The notes: generated by a model not told the origin, from the sequence alone. A DNA stretch of 64,000 nt from Phyllobacterium sp. YR531 (GCF_000282595.1 NZ_AKIZ01000035.1:248001-312000); one strand, 5' to 3'. Positions 15,060-24,944 are shown, numbered from the stretch's first letter. A program made the numbers and translations.

Positions 15060-16655
15060 ATGACACGAAACTTCGAGAAGCCGGGCCGCTCGCTGGCCGT
15101 AGCGACAAATGGTATGGCTGCCACATCTCACCCGGCGGCAACGCTGGTCGCCGTTGAAACGTTGCAGCGCGGTGGCAATGCCATAGATGCTGCAGTGGCA
15201 GCCGCAGCGGTTCAAGGTGTGGTGGAAGCTGGCTCAACGGGCATTGGCGGCGATTGTTTTTGCATGCTTTCTCAGCAAGGTTCGACGGATGTTATTGCCT
15301 ATAATGGTTCTGGACGCACGCCGACAGCCGCTCGTTTTGAGACATTTTCGGCAATGGGCATCGCCAAAATCCCGGCGCAATCACCACATGCTGTCACCAT
15401 ACCCGGAGCGATAGAAGCATGGGCGCGGCTTGTCCGAGATCATGGCCGTCTCGATCTTGGTGACATACTGCGCCCGGCCGTCAGAATTGCTCGTGAGGGC
15501 TATGCAATTGCGCCACGTGTTGCTTACGACCTGATGAACAATACAGCGCATATCGCAGCAAACGAACGAGCACTGACCACCTTTCTCGACAATGGAAAAC
15601 CGCTTCCGGTAGGCGCCATCCACAGCCAGCCCCAACTCGCACATACGTTGGAGGCAGTTGGAGAAAATGGACCGGATGCGTTTTATACCGGGGCGATTGC
15701 CGAGGACATGGTGGCGAGTCTGCAGAGCCTTGGCGGTCTTCACACGCTTGCAGATTTTGCTGCGGCCAAAGGCGAGTATGTTACGCCGATAAGCACGAAT
15801 TTTCACGGTCGCACTGTCTACGAGTGTCCGCCGAATGGCCAAGGCGTCATCGCATTGATGATCATGAACATTCTTTCCCGGTTCAAAATCAAAGACGGGC
15901 CGCTGGATATCGATAATCTCTACATCGAACTTGAAGCGACACGATTGGCTTATGCAGCTCGTGACCAATTTTTGGCAGACAATCCCGATGATTCTGTCCC
16001 TACCGGTTATCTTCTGTCGGACGCTCTGGCCGGTAAACTCGCCGCCCGTATCAATATGGCGAAAGTGATTGATCCGCTACCTGTTCTTGATGAGGTGGAA
16101 CACAAGGATACGGTCTATATCAGTGTCGTCGACAAGGATCGCAATGCAGTAAGCCTGATCAATTCGATCTTTGGCGCCTATGGTAGTGGAATCGTCAGCC
16201 GCCGTTCGGGCGTTCTGTTTCATAATCGCGGGTCAAGCTTCTCGCTCACTGCGGGGCACCCGAATGCTATAGCGCCGAACAAGAGACCAATGCATACAAT
16301 CATTCCCGGCATGATTGCAGAAGATGGTCGGGTGATGATGTCTTTCGGCGTTATGGGCGGACACTATCAGGCAATGGGGCACGCCCACTTCATGTCCAAG
16401 TTGTTCAATCATGGAATGGACATACAAAGCGCCATGGACCTGCCGCGACTGTTTCCTCTTCCTGGCACGACAACAGTCGAGTGTGAAGAAGCTATCCTCT
16501 CTTCGGTGGGGCCGGACCTTATGCGGCGAGGCTATACCGTGATTCCTGCTGCGCGCCCGATTGGCGGCGCACAGGCCGTTCAAATCAACTGGAAGCAGAA
16601 CAGCCTTATCGGGGCTTCCGATTTTCGGAAGGACGGAATGGCGCTCGGTTATTGA
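15060..16655 (+). CDS. Gamma-glutamyltransferase family protein
   Basis: 531 residues of the Ntn-hydrolase GGT family: ATSHPAATLVAVETLQRGGN at the start, GSTGIGGDCF, and the maturation/catalytic Thr in HKDTVYISVVDKD, where self-cleavage would give two subunits. The later GSGIVSRRSGVLFHNRG region matches the small subunit. There is no signal peptide, unlike classic periplasmic GGT, so a cytoplasmic amidohydrolase role such as that of HpxW-like members is also possible. It stands alone between the two-component system and the Dabb gene. Confidence 0.85.
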   Translation: MTRNFEKPGRSLAVATNGMAATSHPAATLVAVETLQRGGNAIDAAVAAAAVQGVVEAGSTGIGGDCFCMLSQQGSTDVIAYNGSGRTPTAARFETFSAMGIAKIPAQSPHAVTIPGAIEAWARLVRDHGRLDLGDILRPAVRIAREGYAIAPRVAYDLMNNTAHIAANERALTTFLDNGKPLPVGAIHSQPQLAHTLEAVGENGPDAFYTGAIAEDMVASLQSLGGLHTLADFAAAKGEYVTPISTNFHGRTVYECPPNGQGVIALMIMNILSRFKIKDGPLDIDNLYIELEATRLAYAARDQFLADNPDDSVPTGYLLSDALAGKLAARINMAKVIDPLPVLDEVEHKDTVYISVVDKDRNAVSLINSIFGAYGSGIVSRRSGVLFHNRGSSFSLTAGHPNAIAPNKRPMHTIIPGMIAEDGRVMMSFGVMGGHYQAMGHAHFMSKLFNHGMDIQSAMDLPRLFPLPGTTTVECEEAILSSVGPDLMRRGYTVIPAARPIGGAQAVQINWKQNSLIGASDFRKDGMALGY

Positions 16656-16727
16656 AGCCGTATGCCCAAGCATGCTGCGTTATCGGTCGTTAATTCAGAC
16701 TGCGACAGCGCATCTATTGACGGATAG

Positions 16728-16752
16728 GGGCGGGATATGAAAAGTCCCGCCC
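16728..16752 (+). terminator. GC-rich hairpin after the GGT-family gene
   Basis: GGGCGGGA (16728-16735) pairs with TCCCGCCC (16745-16752) around a 9-nt A-rich loop. No T-run follows. It lies 25 bp before the Dabb start and could end the upstream transcript or act in the Dabb leader. Confidence 0.4.
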
Positions 16753-16776
16753 AATCCATTGCATCAGGAAGCAGCT

Positions 16777-17067
16777 ATGATCCGCCATATTGTATTCTTC
16801 AGCGCCCGTAACAAAGATGACGTTGAAGCAATCGTCACCGGACTGAAACAGCTTGGCGACATACCCCATTCAATCATCTTCGAAGTCATGAAGAATACGA
16901 AGGTCGATCCCATTTCAGGCGAAATCGACGTCGTCGTCTATGGTGAATTCGAGGATGAGAATGCTCTTGCAGCCTACAAGGCACACCCGATCTATTCGGC
17001 AACAACAGCCTTGGTAAAACCGATGCGTGAATTGCGCATCTCTGCCGACGTTGTATCGACGCTCTAA
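16777..17067 (+). CDS. Dabb (stress-responsive alpha/beta barrel) protein
   Basis: 96 residues opening with MIRHIVFFSARNKDDVEAI and ending with a strand-helix unit around YKAHPIYSATTALVKPMREL. This is the dimeric ferredoxin-like Dabb fold found in small stress-induced proteins. No catalytic site can be assigned. ATG 16777 follows AGGAAG. Its stop overlaps the convergent cueR gene by 4 bp, but a role in copper handling is not implied. Confidence 0.84.
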   Translation: MIRHIVFFSARNKDDVEAIVTGLKQLGDIPHSIIFEVMKNTKVDPISGEIDVVVYGEFEDENALAAYKAHPIYSATTALVKPMRELRISADVVSTL

Positions 17068-17453
17068 CTATTGCCAGAGATATTTTCGAGGATAGGGCAG
17101 TCGGGCCGCTGATCGCCGTGACAATGGGCGATCAAATGGTTCAGCGTCTGCTGCAGTTCACGAAGTTCAATGATCTTGCGGTCAATTTCGTGAAGCTTGG
17201 ATTGTGCCATTGATTTGACGTCAGCACTGGCTCGGTCCTTGTCCTCATAAAGTGCCAGCAGTTGGCGGCACTCTTCAACAGAAAATCCCAATCCCCGCGA
17301 GCGTTGCAGAAAGCGCAACTTGTGCACGTCTGACACCGAATAATCGCGATAACCATTGTCGGAGCGATCAGGTTTCAGCAGGCCGATATCCTCGTAGTAC
17401 CTTATGGTCTTCGCCGGGAGCCCGGAACGTTCGGAAGCATTGCCAATGTTCAT
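17064..17453 (-). CDS. cueR: Copper(I)-responsive MerR regulator CueR
   Basis: 129 residues. The MerR helix-turn-helix starts MNIGNASERSGLPAKTIRYY, a dimerisation helix follows, and the metal loop is Cys111-x7-Cys119 (CHGDQRPDC), the signature of CueR/HmrR Cu(I) sensors. It twists the 19-20 bp promoter spacer of copA in the presence of Cu(I). It lies 7 bp downstream of copA on the same strand, so it is transcribed from the promoter it controls. Confidence 0.94.
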   Translation of the reverse strand: MNIGNASERSGLPAKTIRYYEDIGLLKPDRSDNGYRDYSVSDVHKLRFLQRSRGLGFSVEECRQLLALYEDKDRASADVKSMAQSKLHEIDRKIIELRELQQTLNHLIAHCHGDQRPDCPILENISGNS

Positions 17454-17460
17454 GAGAGCC

Positions 17461-19950
17461 TCACAATTTTATGGTGCGCAGACGAAGCGCATTCGCGATG
17501 ACCGAAACCGATGAAAGACTCATCGCAGCAGCCGCTAGCATGGGCGACAACAACAGGCCGAAAACCGGATAGAGAATTCCAGCGGCAACGGGAACACCGA
17601 GCACATTGTAGATAAAGGCAAAGAACAGGTTCTGTTTGATATTTCGGATCGTAGCGGTAGCAAGCTGACGAGCACGAACAATCCCGTTCAAATCGCCTTT
17701 CACCAAGGTGATTCCAGCGCTTTGCATTGCCACGTCAGCTCCGGTTCCCATCGCAATCCCGACATCGGCTGCTGCCAGCGCAGGTGAATCATTCACACCA
17801 TCACCGGCCATTGCGATTTTTGACCCCTTTGCCCGCAATTCGTCGATGAGCTGTTTTTTGGTTTCTGGCAGCATGTCAGCGCGAACCTCGTCAATTCCAA
17901 GCTCCTTGCCTACGGCCTGCGCGGTAATTGCGTTATCGCCCGTAGCCATAATGATGCGAAGCCCTGCCTTGTGTAGTAGGCGGATCGCCTCGGCTGTCGT
18001 TGCCTTGATGGGGTCGGCAACTGCCAGAATACCCGCCGCCTTGCCATCAATGGCAACAAAAAGAGCGCTTTTACCAGCAGCCCTCAGCGTATCGGCCTGT
18101 CGGGTCAGGGCAGAGAGATCAACACCGCTATCCTGCATCATGGCGAGATTGCCGAGTGCGATGGCATTGGGACCGACCTTGCCCGATATGCCCTTGCCGG
18201 TAACAGCGTTAAAATCACTTGCGTCGCGAACGACGAGATTGCGTGTTGCCGCACCTTCAACGATGGCCTCGGCCAGCGGATGCTCAGAGCCTTTTTCAAG
18301 GCTAGCCGCAAAGGCGAGCAGTTCATTCTCGAAAATACCGGCCACCGTCACGATATCAGTCAGCTTTGGTTTGCCCTCTGTCAACGTGCCGGTTTTATCG
18401 ACGATCAGCGTATCAACATTGGCAAAGCGCTCAAGCGCCTCGGCATCCTTTATCAGCACACCGGCCTGAGCGCCGCGCCCGGTTGCTGTCATGATCGACA
18501 TTGGCGTGGCCAGTCCCAATGCGCAGGGACAGGCGATGATCAGCACCGAGACCGCAGCCACGAGCCCATAGATCATTCTGGGTTCAGGGCCGATCAGTGC
18601 CCAAGCGGCGAATGCGATGACAGCGACAAGAACAACTGCCGGAACAAAGTAACTGGCCACCCGGTCTGCCATGCCCTGAATCGGCGCGCGTGAGCGTTGT
18701 GCCGATGCTACCATGCCGACGATCTGTGACAGCACAGTATCCGCGCCTACTTTCTTCGCAGTAATCAGCAAAGTGCCATTCCGGTTGAGTGTGCCGCCCG
18801 TCACATTGTCATCAAGGGTTTTCTCAACGGGAAGTGGCTCTCCTGTCAGCATTGATTCGTCAATGGAAGAGCGTCCCTCGACAACGACACCGTCCACGGG
18901 CACGCTTTCACCAGGGCGAACACGCAGACGATCGCCTACAATGACCTCCTCAAGCGGTACATCGTTCTCGGTGCCATCTGCAGCCACGCGGCGCGCGGTT
19001 TTGGGGGCGAGGTCAAGAAGTGCCCGGATTGCGGAGCCGGTACGTTCGCGGGCTTTCAATTCGAGGATTTGCCCGAGAAAGACAAGGGTGACGATGACCG
19101 CAGCCGCTTCAAAATAGACCGGCACCGAGCCGCCATGCATGCGGAATGAATGAGGGAAAATATCGGGAAGCAAAGTTGCAACAACGCTGAATGCATAGGC
19201 TGCACCCACACCAATGGCGATAAGCGTCCACATATTCGGACTACGATGAATAAACGAAGACCATGCACGTTCGAAGAACGGGATGGCGGCCCAGACAACA
19301 ACGGGAGTTGCCAGCACAAACTCCAGCCACACGGCAAGAGGCTCTCCAATCCAGGTGCGCAATGGCAAACCAAGCATAGGTCCCATTGTTACGAAGAGAA
19401 GCGGCACAGAACAGAGGGCACTGATCCAGAAGCGCCTCGTAAAATCGACCAGTTCGGGATTGGGGCCTTCGTCGCCGGTCGGAATGCCCATGGGTTCGAG
19501 TGCCATACCACAGAGCGGACAGGACCCAGGGCCGTCTTTGACAATCTCCGGATGCATTGGACAGGTGTATTGCGTCCCTGCAGGCATCGCTTTCGGCGCG
19601 GGGCGATCACCAAGATAATCCTGCGGAGATCTTTCGAATTTCGCCATGCAACTGGCCGAGCAGAAATAATATTTCTCACCTTCGTGCCGCAGAAAATGCT
19701 TGGCACTGGCGCGATAGACTTTCATGCCGCAGACAGGATCTGTTGCCTCCAAATAGGTTTCCGGATCCTTTGTGAACTTTGAATGGCACCCCGCTGAGCA
19801 GAAATGAAACACTCGTCCATCATGTGTAGCCGTCAGTTTTCCGGCATTCGGGTCCACAAGCATCCCGCAAACCGGATCGCGTATTATGACCTCTGACTGG
19901 CTCCCCCCGCAGCAGGAGTGATTATGATGATGATTGTGGTCGTGTTTCAT
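17461..19950 (-). CDS. copA: Copper-translocating P1B-type ATPase with YHS metal modules
   Basis: 829 residues. The N-terminus has a His-rich stretch, two YHS domains ([14 protein letters not shown] and [14 protein letters not shown], each with a later FC-x3-C motif) and a heavy-metal-binding module ([20 protein letters not shown]). No CxxC-type HMA domain is present. The pump core has about eight membrane helices, CPC in [13 protein letters not shown], the phosphorylation loop [20 protein letters not shown] and [15 protein letters not shown]. It exports Cu(I) from the cytoplasm. It is the first gene of a copA-cueR operon. Confidence 0.93.
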   Translation of the reverse strand: MKHDHNHHHNHSCCGGSQSEVIIRDPVCGMLVDPNAGKLTATHDGRVFHFCSAGCHSKFTKDPETYLEATDPVCGMKVYRASAKHFLRHEGEKYYFCSASCMAKFERSPQDYLGDRPAPKAMPAGTQYTCPMHPEIVKDGPGSCPLCGMALEPMGIPTGDEGPNPELVDFTRRFWISALCSVPLLFVTMGPMLGLPLRTWIGEPLAVWLEFVLATPVVVWAAIPFFERAWSSFIHRSPNMWTLIAIGVGAAYAFSVVATLLPDIFPHSFRMHGGSVPVYFEAAAVIVTLVFLGQILELKARERTGSAIRALLDLAPKTARRVAADGTENDVPLEEVIVGDRLRVRPGESVPVDGVVVEGRSSIDESMLTGEPLPVEKTLDDNVTGGTLNRNGTLLITAKKVGADTVLSQIVGMVASAQRSRAPIQGMADRVASYFVPAVVLVAVIAFAAWALIGPEPRMIYGLVAAVSVLIIACPCALGLATPMSIMTATGRGAQAGVLIKDAEALERFANVDTLIVDKTGTLTEGKPKLTDIVTVAGIFENELLAFAASLEKGSEHPLAEAIVEGAATRNLVVRDASDFNAVTGKGISGKVGPNAIALGNLAMMQDSGVDLSALTRQADTLRAAGKSALFVAIDGKAAGILAVADPIKATTAEAIRLLHKAGLRIIMATGDNAITAQAVGKELGIDEVRADMLPETKKQLIDELRAKGSKIAMAGDGVNDSPALAAADVGIAMGTGADVAMQSAGITLVKGDLNGIVRARQLATATIRNIKQNLFFAFIYNVLGVPVAAGILYPVFGLLLSPMLAAAAMSLSSVSVIANALRLRTIKL

Positions 19951-19987
19951 TGATGCAGCTTTCGGTTATAAACCAGATAGTGCATCC

Positions 19988-20018
19988 AAGATAATCTTTC
20001 CAGTAACTGGAAGGTCAA
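19988..20018 (-). promoter_or_regulatory. CueR-type copA promoter
   Basis: On the minus strand TTGACC (20018-20013) and TATCTT (19993-19988) are separated by 19 bp. The spacer holds the dyad CTTCCAGTTACTGGAAAG, the MerR/CueR layout in which an over-long spacer is corrected by the activator. It ends 38 bp before the copA start. Confidence 0.85.
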
Positions 20019-20039
20019 GGGCGATATGTATTATTCTAT

Positions 20040-20062
20040 GAGCCCGAAACAATGTCGGGCTC
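20040..20062 (-). terminator. Hairpin downstream of the ada-like gene
   Basis: GAGCCCGA (20040-20047) pairs with TCGGGCTC (20055-20062) across 7 nt. It starts 16 bp after the stop of the methyltransferase gene on the minus strand. The following sequence is AT-rich but has no T-run. It would insulate the copA promoter from that gene. Confidence 0.55.
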
Positions 20063-20077
20063 TGCTTTGGCAAACTG

Positions 20078-20977
20078 TCAACCAGCCTGACTGATTTCTT
20101 CGCCGGTGCCAAGCTGGCCTGCTTCCCAACCAAGGATCGCCCTTTTGCGGGTAAGACCCCAATGATACCCGGTCAATGCGCCAGATTTCCCAACGGCCCG
20201 ATGGCAGGGTACGACAAAGGAAACCGGATTGGCACCCACTGCCGCACCAACGGCCCGTGATGCTTTGGGCGATCCGATATCGGCGGCGATGTCGGAATAG
20301 GCAACGCATTTACCCATCGGAATCTTGAGCAAAGCTTCCCAGACGCGAAGCTGGAAGTCTGTTCCGATAGTGACAACTTTCAGTGGCTTGTCAGCGCGCC
20401 ATTCCGATGGATTGAACACGCGAGCTGCATAGGGAGCTGTTGCGCCCAAATCTTCCACGTAGGTGGCATTGGGCCAGCGGGAAGACATATCGGCAAGCGC
20501 TTCCCTCTCTTTGCCGGGATCAGCGAATGCCAAACCGGCCAATCCGCGATCTGTCACCATAATCAACGCCTGACCAAATGGTGAAATCAGGAAACCGTAG
20601 CGGATCGTCAGTCCTGCACCACGCGATTTGTAATCTCCCGGCGACATGCCTTCATGAGTCACGAAAAGATCATGCAGGCGTCCCGGGCCGGACAGGCCGG
20701 TTTCATAGGCAGTCTCAAGCAGTGGCATGCCCTCATCGAGCAGTCGCCGGGCATGGTCTATTGTCACTGCCTGCAAAAACCCCTTCGGAGACAAGCCGGC
20801 CCAGCGCGTGAAAAGTTTCTGCAAGCCGGTAGGCGAAAGACCCGTATCGCGAGCCAATGTCTCAAGCGAAGGCTGGTCACGATAATCCTTGCTGATTCGC
20901 TCAATGATATGACTGACAATGGCGTAATCATCGCCACTCGGCGTAATGTCTTTCTGAAGTATGGCATGTGGTTTCAT
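20078..20977 (-). CDS. AraC-domain O6-alkylguanine-DNA alkyltransferase (Ada-like)
   Basis: 299 residues. The first 105 form an AraC-type helix-turn-helix (SLETLARDTGLSPTGLQKLF, ending HEGMSPGDYKSRG). Residues from about 190 form the methyltransferase domain with the Tyr-containing wing (GKCVAYSDIAADIGSPKASR) and the acceptor Cys in NPVSFVVPCHRAVG. It repairs O6-methylguanine by suicide transfer. The N-terminal zinc phosphotriester domain of E. coli Ada is absent, so activation by phosphotriester methylation is not expected. It stands alone. Confidence 0.9.
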   Translation of the reverse strand: MKPHAILQKDITPSGDDYAIVSHIIERISKDYRDQPSLETLARDTGLSPTGLQKLFTRWAGLSPKGFLQAVTIDHARRLLDEGMPLLETAYETGLSGPGRLHDLFVTHEGMSPGDYKSRGAGLTIRYGFLISPFGQALIMVTDRGLAGLAFADPGKEREALADMSSRWPNATYVEDLGATAPYAARVFNPSEWRADKPLKVVTIGTDFQLRVWEALLKIPMGKCVAYSDIAADIGSPKASRAVGAAVGANPVSFVVPCHRAVGKSGALTGYHWGLTRKRAILGWEAGQLGTGEEISQAG

Positions 20978-21054
20978 GGTTCTGTACCTCGTTGTTGAGG
21001 ATATATGACCATTGATATGGGTTCCCCGCCACCCGATTCTTGCGCTTGTTTATA

Positions 21055-21561
21055 CTACCGGCTTTTAGCCGCTGCCAAAGCACTCTGAAAGGCGGAAGCG
21101 AAGCTTTCTCTATCATCGGGATTGAGGAAAGAGCCGATAGTCAGTGCCTTGCCGCGACTTTCCACCTGCATCGATGTGATACCGATTTCCGCATGACGGG
21201 CGACAATAAACCTTGTCCAGAAGGGATTGAACTCATGCAGCTTGGTTCTGCCTGATGGGGCAATCTGACGAACCTGCAAAGCAATGCGGGATACCCTCAC
21301 TTCCTCATGCGTACGGGCCGATCTGTAGTTGAGGCGGAAAGCAATATAAACCAGCAGAACATCAAGCCCGAAGAACCCGAATACCGGCCAGGCTCCCAGC
21401 ATCAGGAAGAAAAGGCCGGTTACAAAGCTGCTGATACCAAGCGCACCCATCAGCACCAGAAACCCTATTTTTCCAAGCGAGCGATGTGGCACCAGAAGAG
21501 CGTGAAAAATCTCTTCTTCGTTGATGCCTCCAGCGTCAATTGGGTCGATTGTTTGGCTCAT
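21055..21561 (-). CDS. DUF2244 membrane protein
   Basis: 168 residues. Two close hydrophobic segments (LGKIGFLVLMGALGISSFVT and AWPVFGFFGLDVLLVYIAF) are followed by a cytoplasmic domain with HEFNPFWTRF, as in DUF2244 proteins of alphaproteobacteria. The function is unknown. ATG 21561 gives the usual N-terminus; the frame extends 12 codons upstream into the nth region. It is divergent from nth with a 22-bp gap, so the two promoters must overlap, and the pairing may reflect co-regulation. Confidence 0.82.
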   Translation of the reverse strand: MSQTIDPIDAGGINEEEIFHALLVPHRSLGKIGFLVLMGALGISSFVTGLFFLMLGAWPVFGFFGLDVLLVYIAFRLNYRSARTHEEVRVSRIALQVRQIAPSGRTKLHEFNPFWTRFIVARHAEIGITSMQVESRGKALTIGSFLNPDDRESFASAFQSALAAAKSR

Positions 21562-21583
21562 GGTGTTTAAGTATAGAAGGCAA

Positions 21584-22342
21584 ATGAAAAATCCCAAGCG
21601 TAAAATTGATCAGATTAGCGTGAGTAGCGCAACGCCTGCCAAGGCCCGACGCGTGGCTGGTACGAGCTACAGTGCAGCGGAAATCCATGAGATATTTCGG
21701 CGGTTTTCCATCCAGAGACCTGAGCCGAAAGGTGAGCTTGAGCATGTCAATCCGTTTACACTGCTCGTCGCAGTTGTTCTTTCGGCACAGGCAACAGATG
21801 TGGGGGTGAACAAAGCAACACGGGCGCTTTTCAAGATCGCAGATACCCCGGAGAAAATGCTGGCGCTGGGTGAAGAGAAGGTCGGCGATTATATCAGGAC
21901 AATCGGTCTTTGGCGCAACAAGGCCAAGAACGTGATCACCCTGTCGCAAACACTGATCAATGATTACGGCAGTGTTGTTCCCGATAGCAGGGATGAATTG
22001 GTCAAGCTGCCAGGCGTTGGCCGCAAGACGGCAAATGTCGTGCTCTCAATGGCATTCGGCCAGGCAACAATGGCCGTAGACACGCATATTTTCCGCATCG
22101 GAAACCGCTTGGGCCTGGCACCTGGCAAAACGCCGGAACAGGTGGAAGACAAGTTGATGAAGATCATTCCGGCGGAATATCTTTATCACGCCCATCATTG
22201 GCTTATTTTGCATGGGCGATACACCTGCAAGGCGCGCAAGCCGGAATGCCCGGCCTGTATTATTGCTGATATCTGCAAGGCAGCCGAAAAAACATCAGAA
22301 ATGCCTGCTCCGCTTGTGCCGCTTCCACCGCAGGTCTTCTGA
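21584..22342 (+). CDS. nth: Endonuclease III
   Basis: 252 residues. It has the helix-hairpin-helix with catalytic Lys (LPGVGRKTANVVL), the catalytic Asp in VDTHIFRIGNRLG, and a C-terminal [4Fe-4S] motif C-x6-C-x2-C-x5-C (CKARKPECPACIIADIC). It is a bifunctional glycosylase/AP lyase for oxidised pyrimidines. ATG 21584 follows AGAAGG. The N-terminus is about 30 residues longer than in E. coli, and the C-terminal tail is Pro-rich. Confidence 0.94.
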   Translation: MKNPKRKIDQISVSSATPAKARRVAGTSYSAAEIHEIFRRFSIQRPEPKGELEHVNPFTLLVAVVLSAQATDVGVNKATRALFKIADTPEKMLALGEEKVGDYIRTIGLWRNKAKNVITLSQTLINDYGSVVPDSRDELVKLPGVGRKTANVVLSMAFGQATMAVDTHIFRIGNRLGLAPGKTPEQVEDKLMKIIPAEYLYHAHHWLILHGRYTCKARKPECPACIIADICKAAEKTSEMPAPLVPLPPQVF

Positions 22343-22351
22343 CAAACCTTG

Positions 22352-23068
22352 CTAATGTACAGCAGCCGGTGGCTCGGACTGCGCAACAGCCTTGTGCAGA
22401 TGCACCATCATCGCTGCAGCAAACAAGGGCGTCAGCAGGTTGAGGATCGGGATAGCCATGAAGGCGGCAATCAACAGGCCAGCCAGAAACACGGTGGTTG
22501 AGTGCTTGGAACGCAAGGCTTTCGCCTCCATTTCAGGACGGAAGCGCATAGCGGCGAATTCAAAAAATTCGCGCCCCAGCAGATAGCCATTCACCACGAA
22601 AAACGCGATGATGTTAACGCCGGGTATCAACAGCAAAAGCAGCGCAATAATGTTGCCGATGATAACGATACCAAGGAACTTGATGGACAGGACAAAAGAT
22701 CGGAGCGTTGGGAGCGATTTACCTTTCGGATCAAGGGGATAATCTTCCTTTTCCACGACTTCCGCTACATCATCGAGAAACAGGCCGGCAACGATGGCGG
22801 TGATCGGTGCAATCAAAAGAGCCAAGCCGAGCGCGAGACCAAGACTGGCCAGAATACCTGCAATAAAGCCAATCCAGCCTGTCCAGGCAGGCAGTTCCGG
22901 GATCATTTGATCGACGAAAGGCCATGCCAACGCCTCGAATAACTCACGCAACCCAAACCAGACACCCGCCAGAAGCAGGATTGTCAGCCCGATGGATTTC
23001 CAGAGGACGGAGCGGAATTCCGGCCTGAACAGATGGCCCGCTGCAGCGCGGGCGCTTTCAAGGATCAT
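22352..23068 (-). CDS. EI24/CysZ-like membrane protein
   Basis: 238 residues with four or more long hydrophobic helices, including ILLLAGVWFGLRELFEALAW and IIGNIIALLLLLIPGVNIIA. It ends ILNLLTPLFAAAMMVHLHK, the pattern of the EI24/CysZ family. Some members move sulfate; this one is far from the cys operon, so that role is not supported. ATG 23068 is the first Met that fits the family. It is convergent with nth, 9 bp apart. Confidence 0.8.
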   Translation of the reverse strand: MILESARAAAGHLFRPEFRSVLWKSIGLTILLLAGVWFGLRELFEALAWPFVDQMIPELPAWTGWIGFIAGILASLGLALGLALLIAPITAIVAGLFLDDVAEVVEKEDYPLDPKGKSLPTLRSFVLSIKFLGIVIIGNIIALLLLLIPGVNIIAFFVVNGYLLGREFFEFAAMRFRPEMEAKALRSKHSTTVFLAGLLIAAFMAIPILNLLTPLFAAAMMVHLHKAVAQSEPPAAVH

Positions 23069-23245
23069 GGTACTCCGTGCTCCGATTGCTCTTGGACACC
23101 CGAGATAGGGTCGGTAATGGTTGATGACAAGGCAACATCCCAAACGAGGGGTGGTAAAGCGATGGCTGACGCGCTACGAAGTGCTCCGGAATACTCACTT
23201 ACAGGTGTAATCGCTGCCTAGGCGGCCTCGCAATCCGGAGAATTC

Positions 23246-24238
23246 ATGTCCAGCTATGACGTGCTTTGCATCGGCAATGCCATTGTCGATATCATTGCCC
23301 GCACCGATGACGATTTCATCGTGAAAAACGGCATTATCAAGAACGCAATGAACCTGATTGATGCCGATCGTGCGGAATTTCTCTATGAACGTATGGGCCC
23401 CGCCATTGAGGCTTCCGGCGGAAGTGCCGGCAATACAGCTGCAGGTGTCGCCAGTCTTGGTGGACGCGCCGCCTATTTCGGCAAGGTGGCTGATGACCAG
23501 CTGGGTCATGTCTTTATTCATGATATCCGCTCGCAAGGCGTAGCCTTCGATACGCGGGTTTTGCAGGCTCCTCCGCCCACGGCCAGATCAATGATTTTCG
23601 TGACGCCCGATGGCGAGCGTTCCATGAACACTTATCTGGGTGCCTGCATTGAGCTGGGGCCGGAGGATGTGGAAAGCTCAAAAGTTTCCGAAGCCAAGGT
23701 AACTTATTTTGAGGGATATCTCTGGGATCCGCCCCGTGCAAAGGAAGCTATCCGCCTCTCGGCAAAAATCGCGCACGAACATGGCCGTGAATTATCCATG
23801 ACGCTCTCCGATCCATTCTGCGTCGACAGATATCGCGACGAGTTTCTGGACCTCATGCGTTCCGGCACCGTGGACATCGTATTTGCCAATGAAGCCGAAT
23901 TGAAATCACTGTATCAGACTGATGATTTCGAAAAGGGCCTTGATCTGATCCGCAAGGATTGCAAGCTGGCCGCTATCACACGCTCCGAAAAAGGCTCGGT
24001 GGTTGTGTCAGGCGATGAAACCGTTTCAGTTCCCGCAATCGAGATTGCGGAACTGGTGGATACGACCGGTGCGGGCGATCTTTACGCGGCTGGCTTCCTG
24101 TTCGGCTACACCAATGGCCGCGCCTTGGTTGATTGTGCCAAGCTCGGTTCGTTGACTGCAGGTCTGGTGATTCAGCAGATCGGCCCTCGGCCTCAGCAAA
24201 ATTTGAGGACCGCCGCCGAACGGGCAGGGCTACTCTGA
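23246..24238 (+). CDS. PfkB family sugar/adenosine kinase
   Basis: 330 residues of the ribokinase fold. The first signature is GGSAGNTAAGVASLGGRAAY. The second is DTTGAGDLYAAGFLFGY, with the catalytic Asp and anion hole. The opening YDVLCIGNAIVDIIART and the overall pattern resemble the alphaproteobacterial group annotated as adenosine kinase. The phosphate acceptor is not certain from sequence. GGAGAA precedes the start. The 3' end overlaps the convergent channel gene by 9 bp. Confidence 0.87.
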   Translation: MSSYDVLCIGNAIVDIIARTDDDFIVKNGIIKNAMNLIDADRAEFLYERMGPAIEASGGSAGNTAAGVASLGGRAAYFGKVADDQLGHVFIHDIRSQGVAFDTRVLQAPPPTARSMIFVTPDGERSMNTYLGACIELGPEDVESSKVSEAKVTYFEGYLWDPPRAKEAIRLSAKIAHEHGRELSMTLSDPFCVDRYRDEFLDLMRSGTVDIVFANEAELKSLYQTDDFEKGLDLIRKDCKLAAITRSEKGSVVVSGDETVSVPAIEIAELVDTTGAGDLYAAGFLFGYTNGRALVDCAKLGSLTAGLVIQQIGPRPQQNLRTAAERAGLL

Positions 24239-24883
24239 ACGGATATAGCCATCCCGCTTGAGTTCTTCATCAGTGCGGCCCGGCTTGTGATAGTTGGGCA
24301 ATATCCATCCGAAATAAAGCGCTCCGCCGCGCACGGCAAATGCGGCGAGCGCGGCTACCAGGGCTGCGATTTCGGGAGCAACGGAAAGCTTGTAGAGTAG
24401 CGTATAGGCACTGGAACCAGCCAGCGCTGCCGTGACATATATCTCGCGTCGCATCAGAACGGACGGCTCCCCGGAAACAATATCGCGCAGAATGCCACCG
24501 AAAGTTGCCGTCAAAATGCCGGTCACGACTGCAATTGTTGAATCGAAGCCCAGTGCGAGGCCCTTTGCTGCGCCAAGTACGCTATAGGCCGCGAGTCCCA
24601 AGGCATCGAGCCAGAGAAGCAAGCGGTAGCGCGATTCCAGCAGGTTGGCCGAAAAGTAGACGATGAAGGCGGCTGCAGTGCAGACCAGAAGATTGCCGGG
24701 GTCCTGCACCCAGAACACCGGAACGCCTAAAATCAGATCGCGCAATGTGCCGCCGCCAATACCTGTAACCGCAGCCAGAAACACAAAGGCGATGATGTCG
24801 AGTTGCCGCCGGGATGCGGCCAGCGCTCCCGTCGCCGCGAAAACAAACACGCCCGCATAATTGAATAGTTGAATCATGGTCAT
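24230..24883 (-). CDS. TRIC/UPF0126 family cation channel protein
   Basis: 217 residues with seven membrane helices in two UPF0126 repeats. Each has the Gly-rich motif GIGGGTLRDLILG or TFGGILRDIVSGEPSVL. Prokaryotic members are trimeric K+-type channels (TRIC-like). ATG 24883 has GGGGA upstream; a Met two codons on (24877) is also possible. It follows grpE on the same strand but is separated from it by a terminator. Confidence 0.86.
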   Translation of the reverse strand: MTMIQLFNYAGVFVFAATGALAASRRQLDIIAFVFLAAVTGIGGGTLRDLILGVPVFWVQDPGNLLVCTAAAFIVYFSANLLESRYRLLLWLDALGLAAYSVLGAAKGLALGFDSTIAVVTGILTATFGGILRDIVSGEPSVLMRREIYVTAALAGSSAYTLLYKLSVAPEIAALVAALAAFAVRGGALYFGWILPNYHKPGRTDEELKRDGYIRSE

Positions 24884-24944
24884 GGGCAGTGTCCCCTGCG
24901 CTTTATCGCGATCACTGCTTCTACAGCACGCCACTGCGGAAATG

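Noticed and set aside
17708-19782. Several long plus-strand open frames (up to 253 codons) opposite copA
   Set aside because: They are antisense to a fully conserved P-type ATPase, have no family resemblance and arise from the codon bias of copA.
22352-23068. Assignment of the EI24 protein as sulfate permease CysZ
   Set aside because: Family resemblance only; it lies 9 kb from the cys operon next to DNA repair genes and the family has mixed functions.
23117-23221. A 34-codon frame between the EI24 gene and the PfkB kinase
   Set aside because: Short, no recognisable family or export signal; kept out as a probable chance frame in a leader region.
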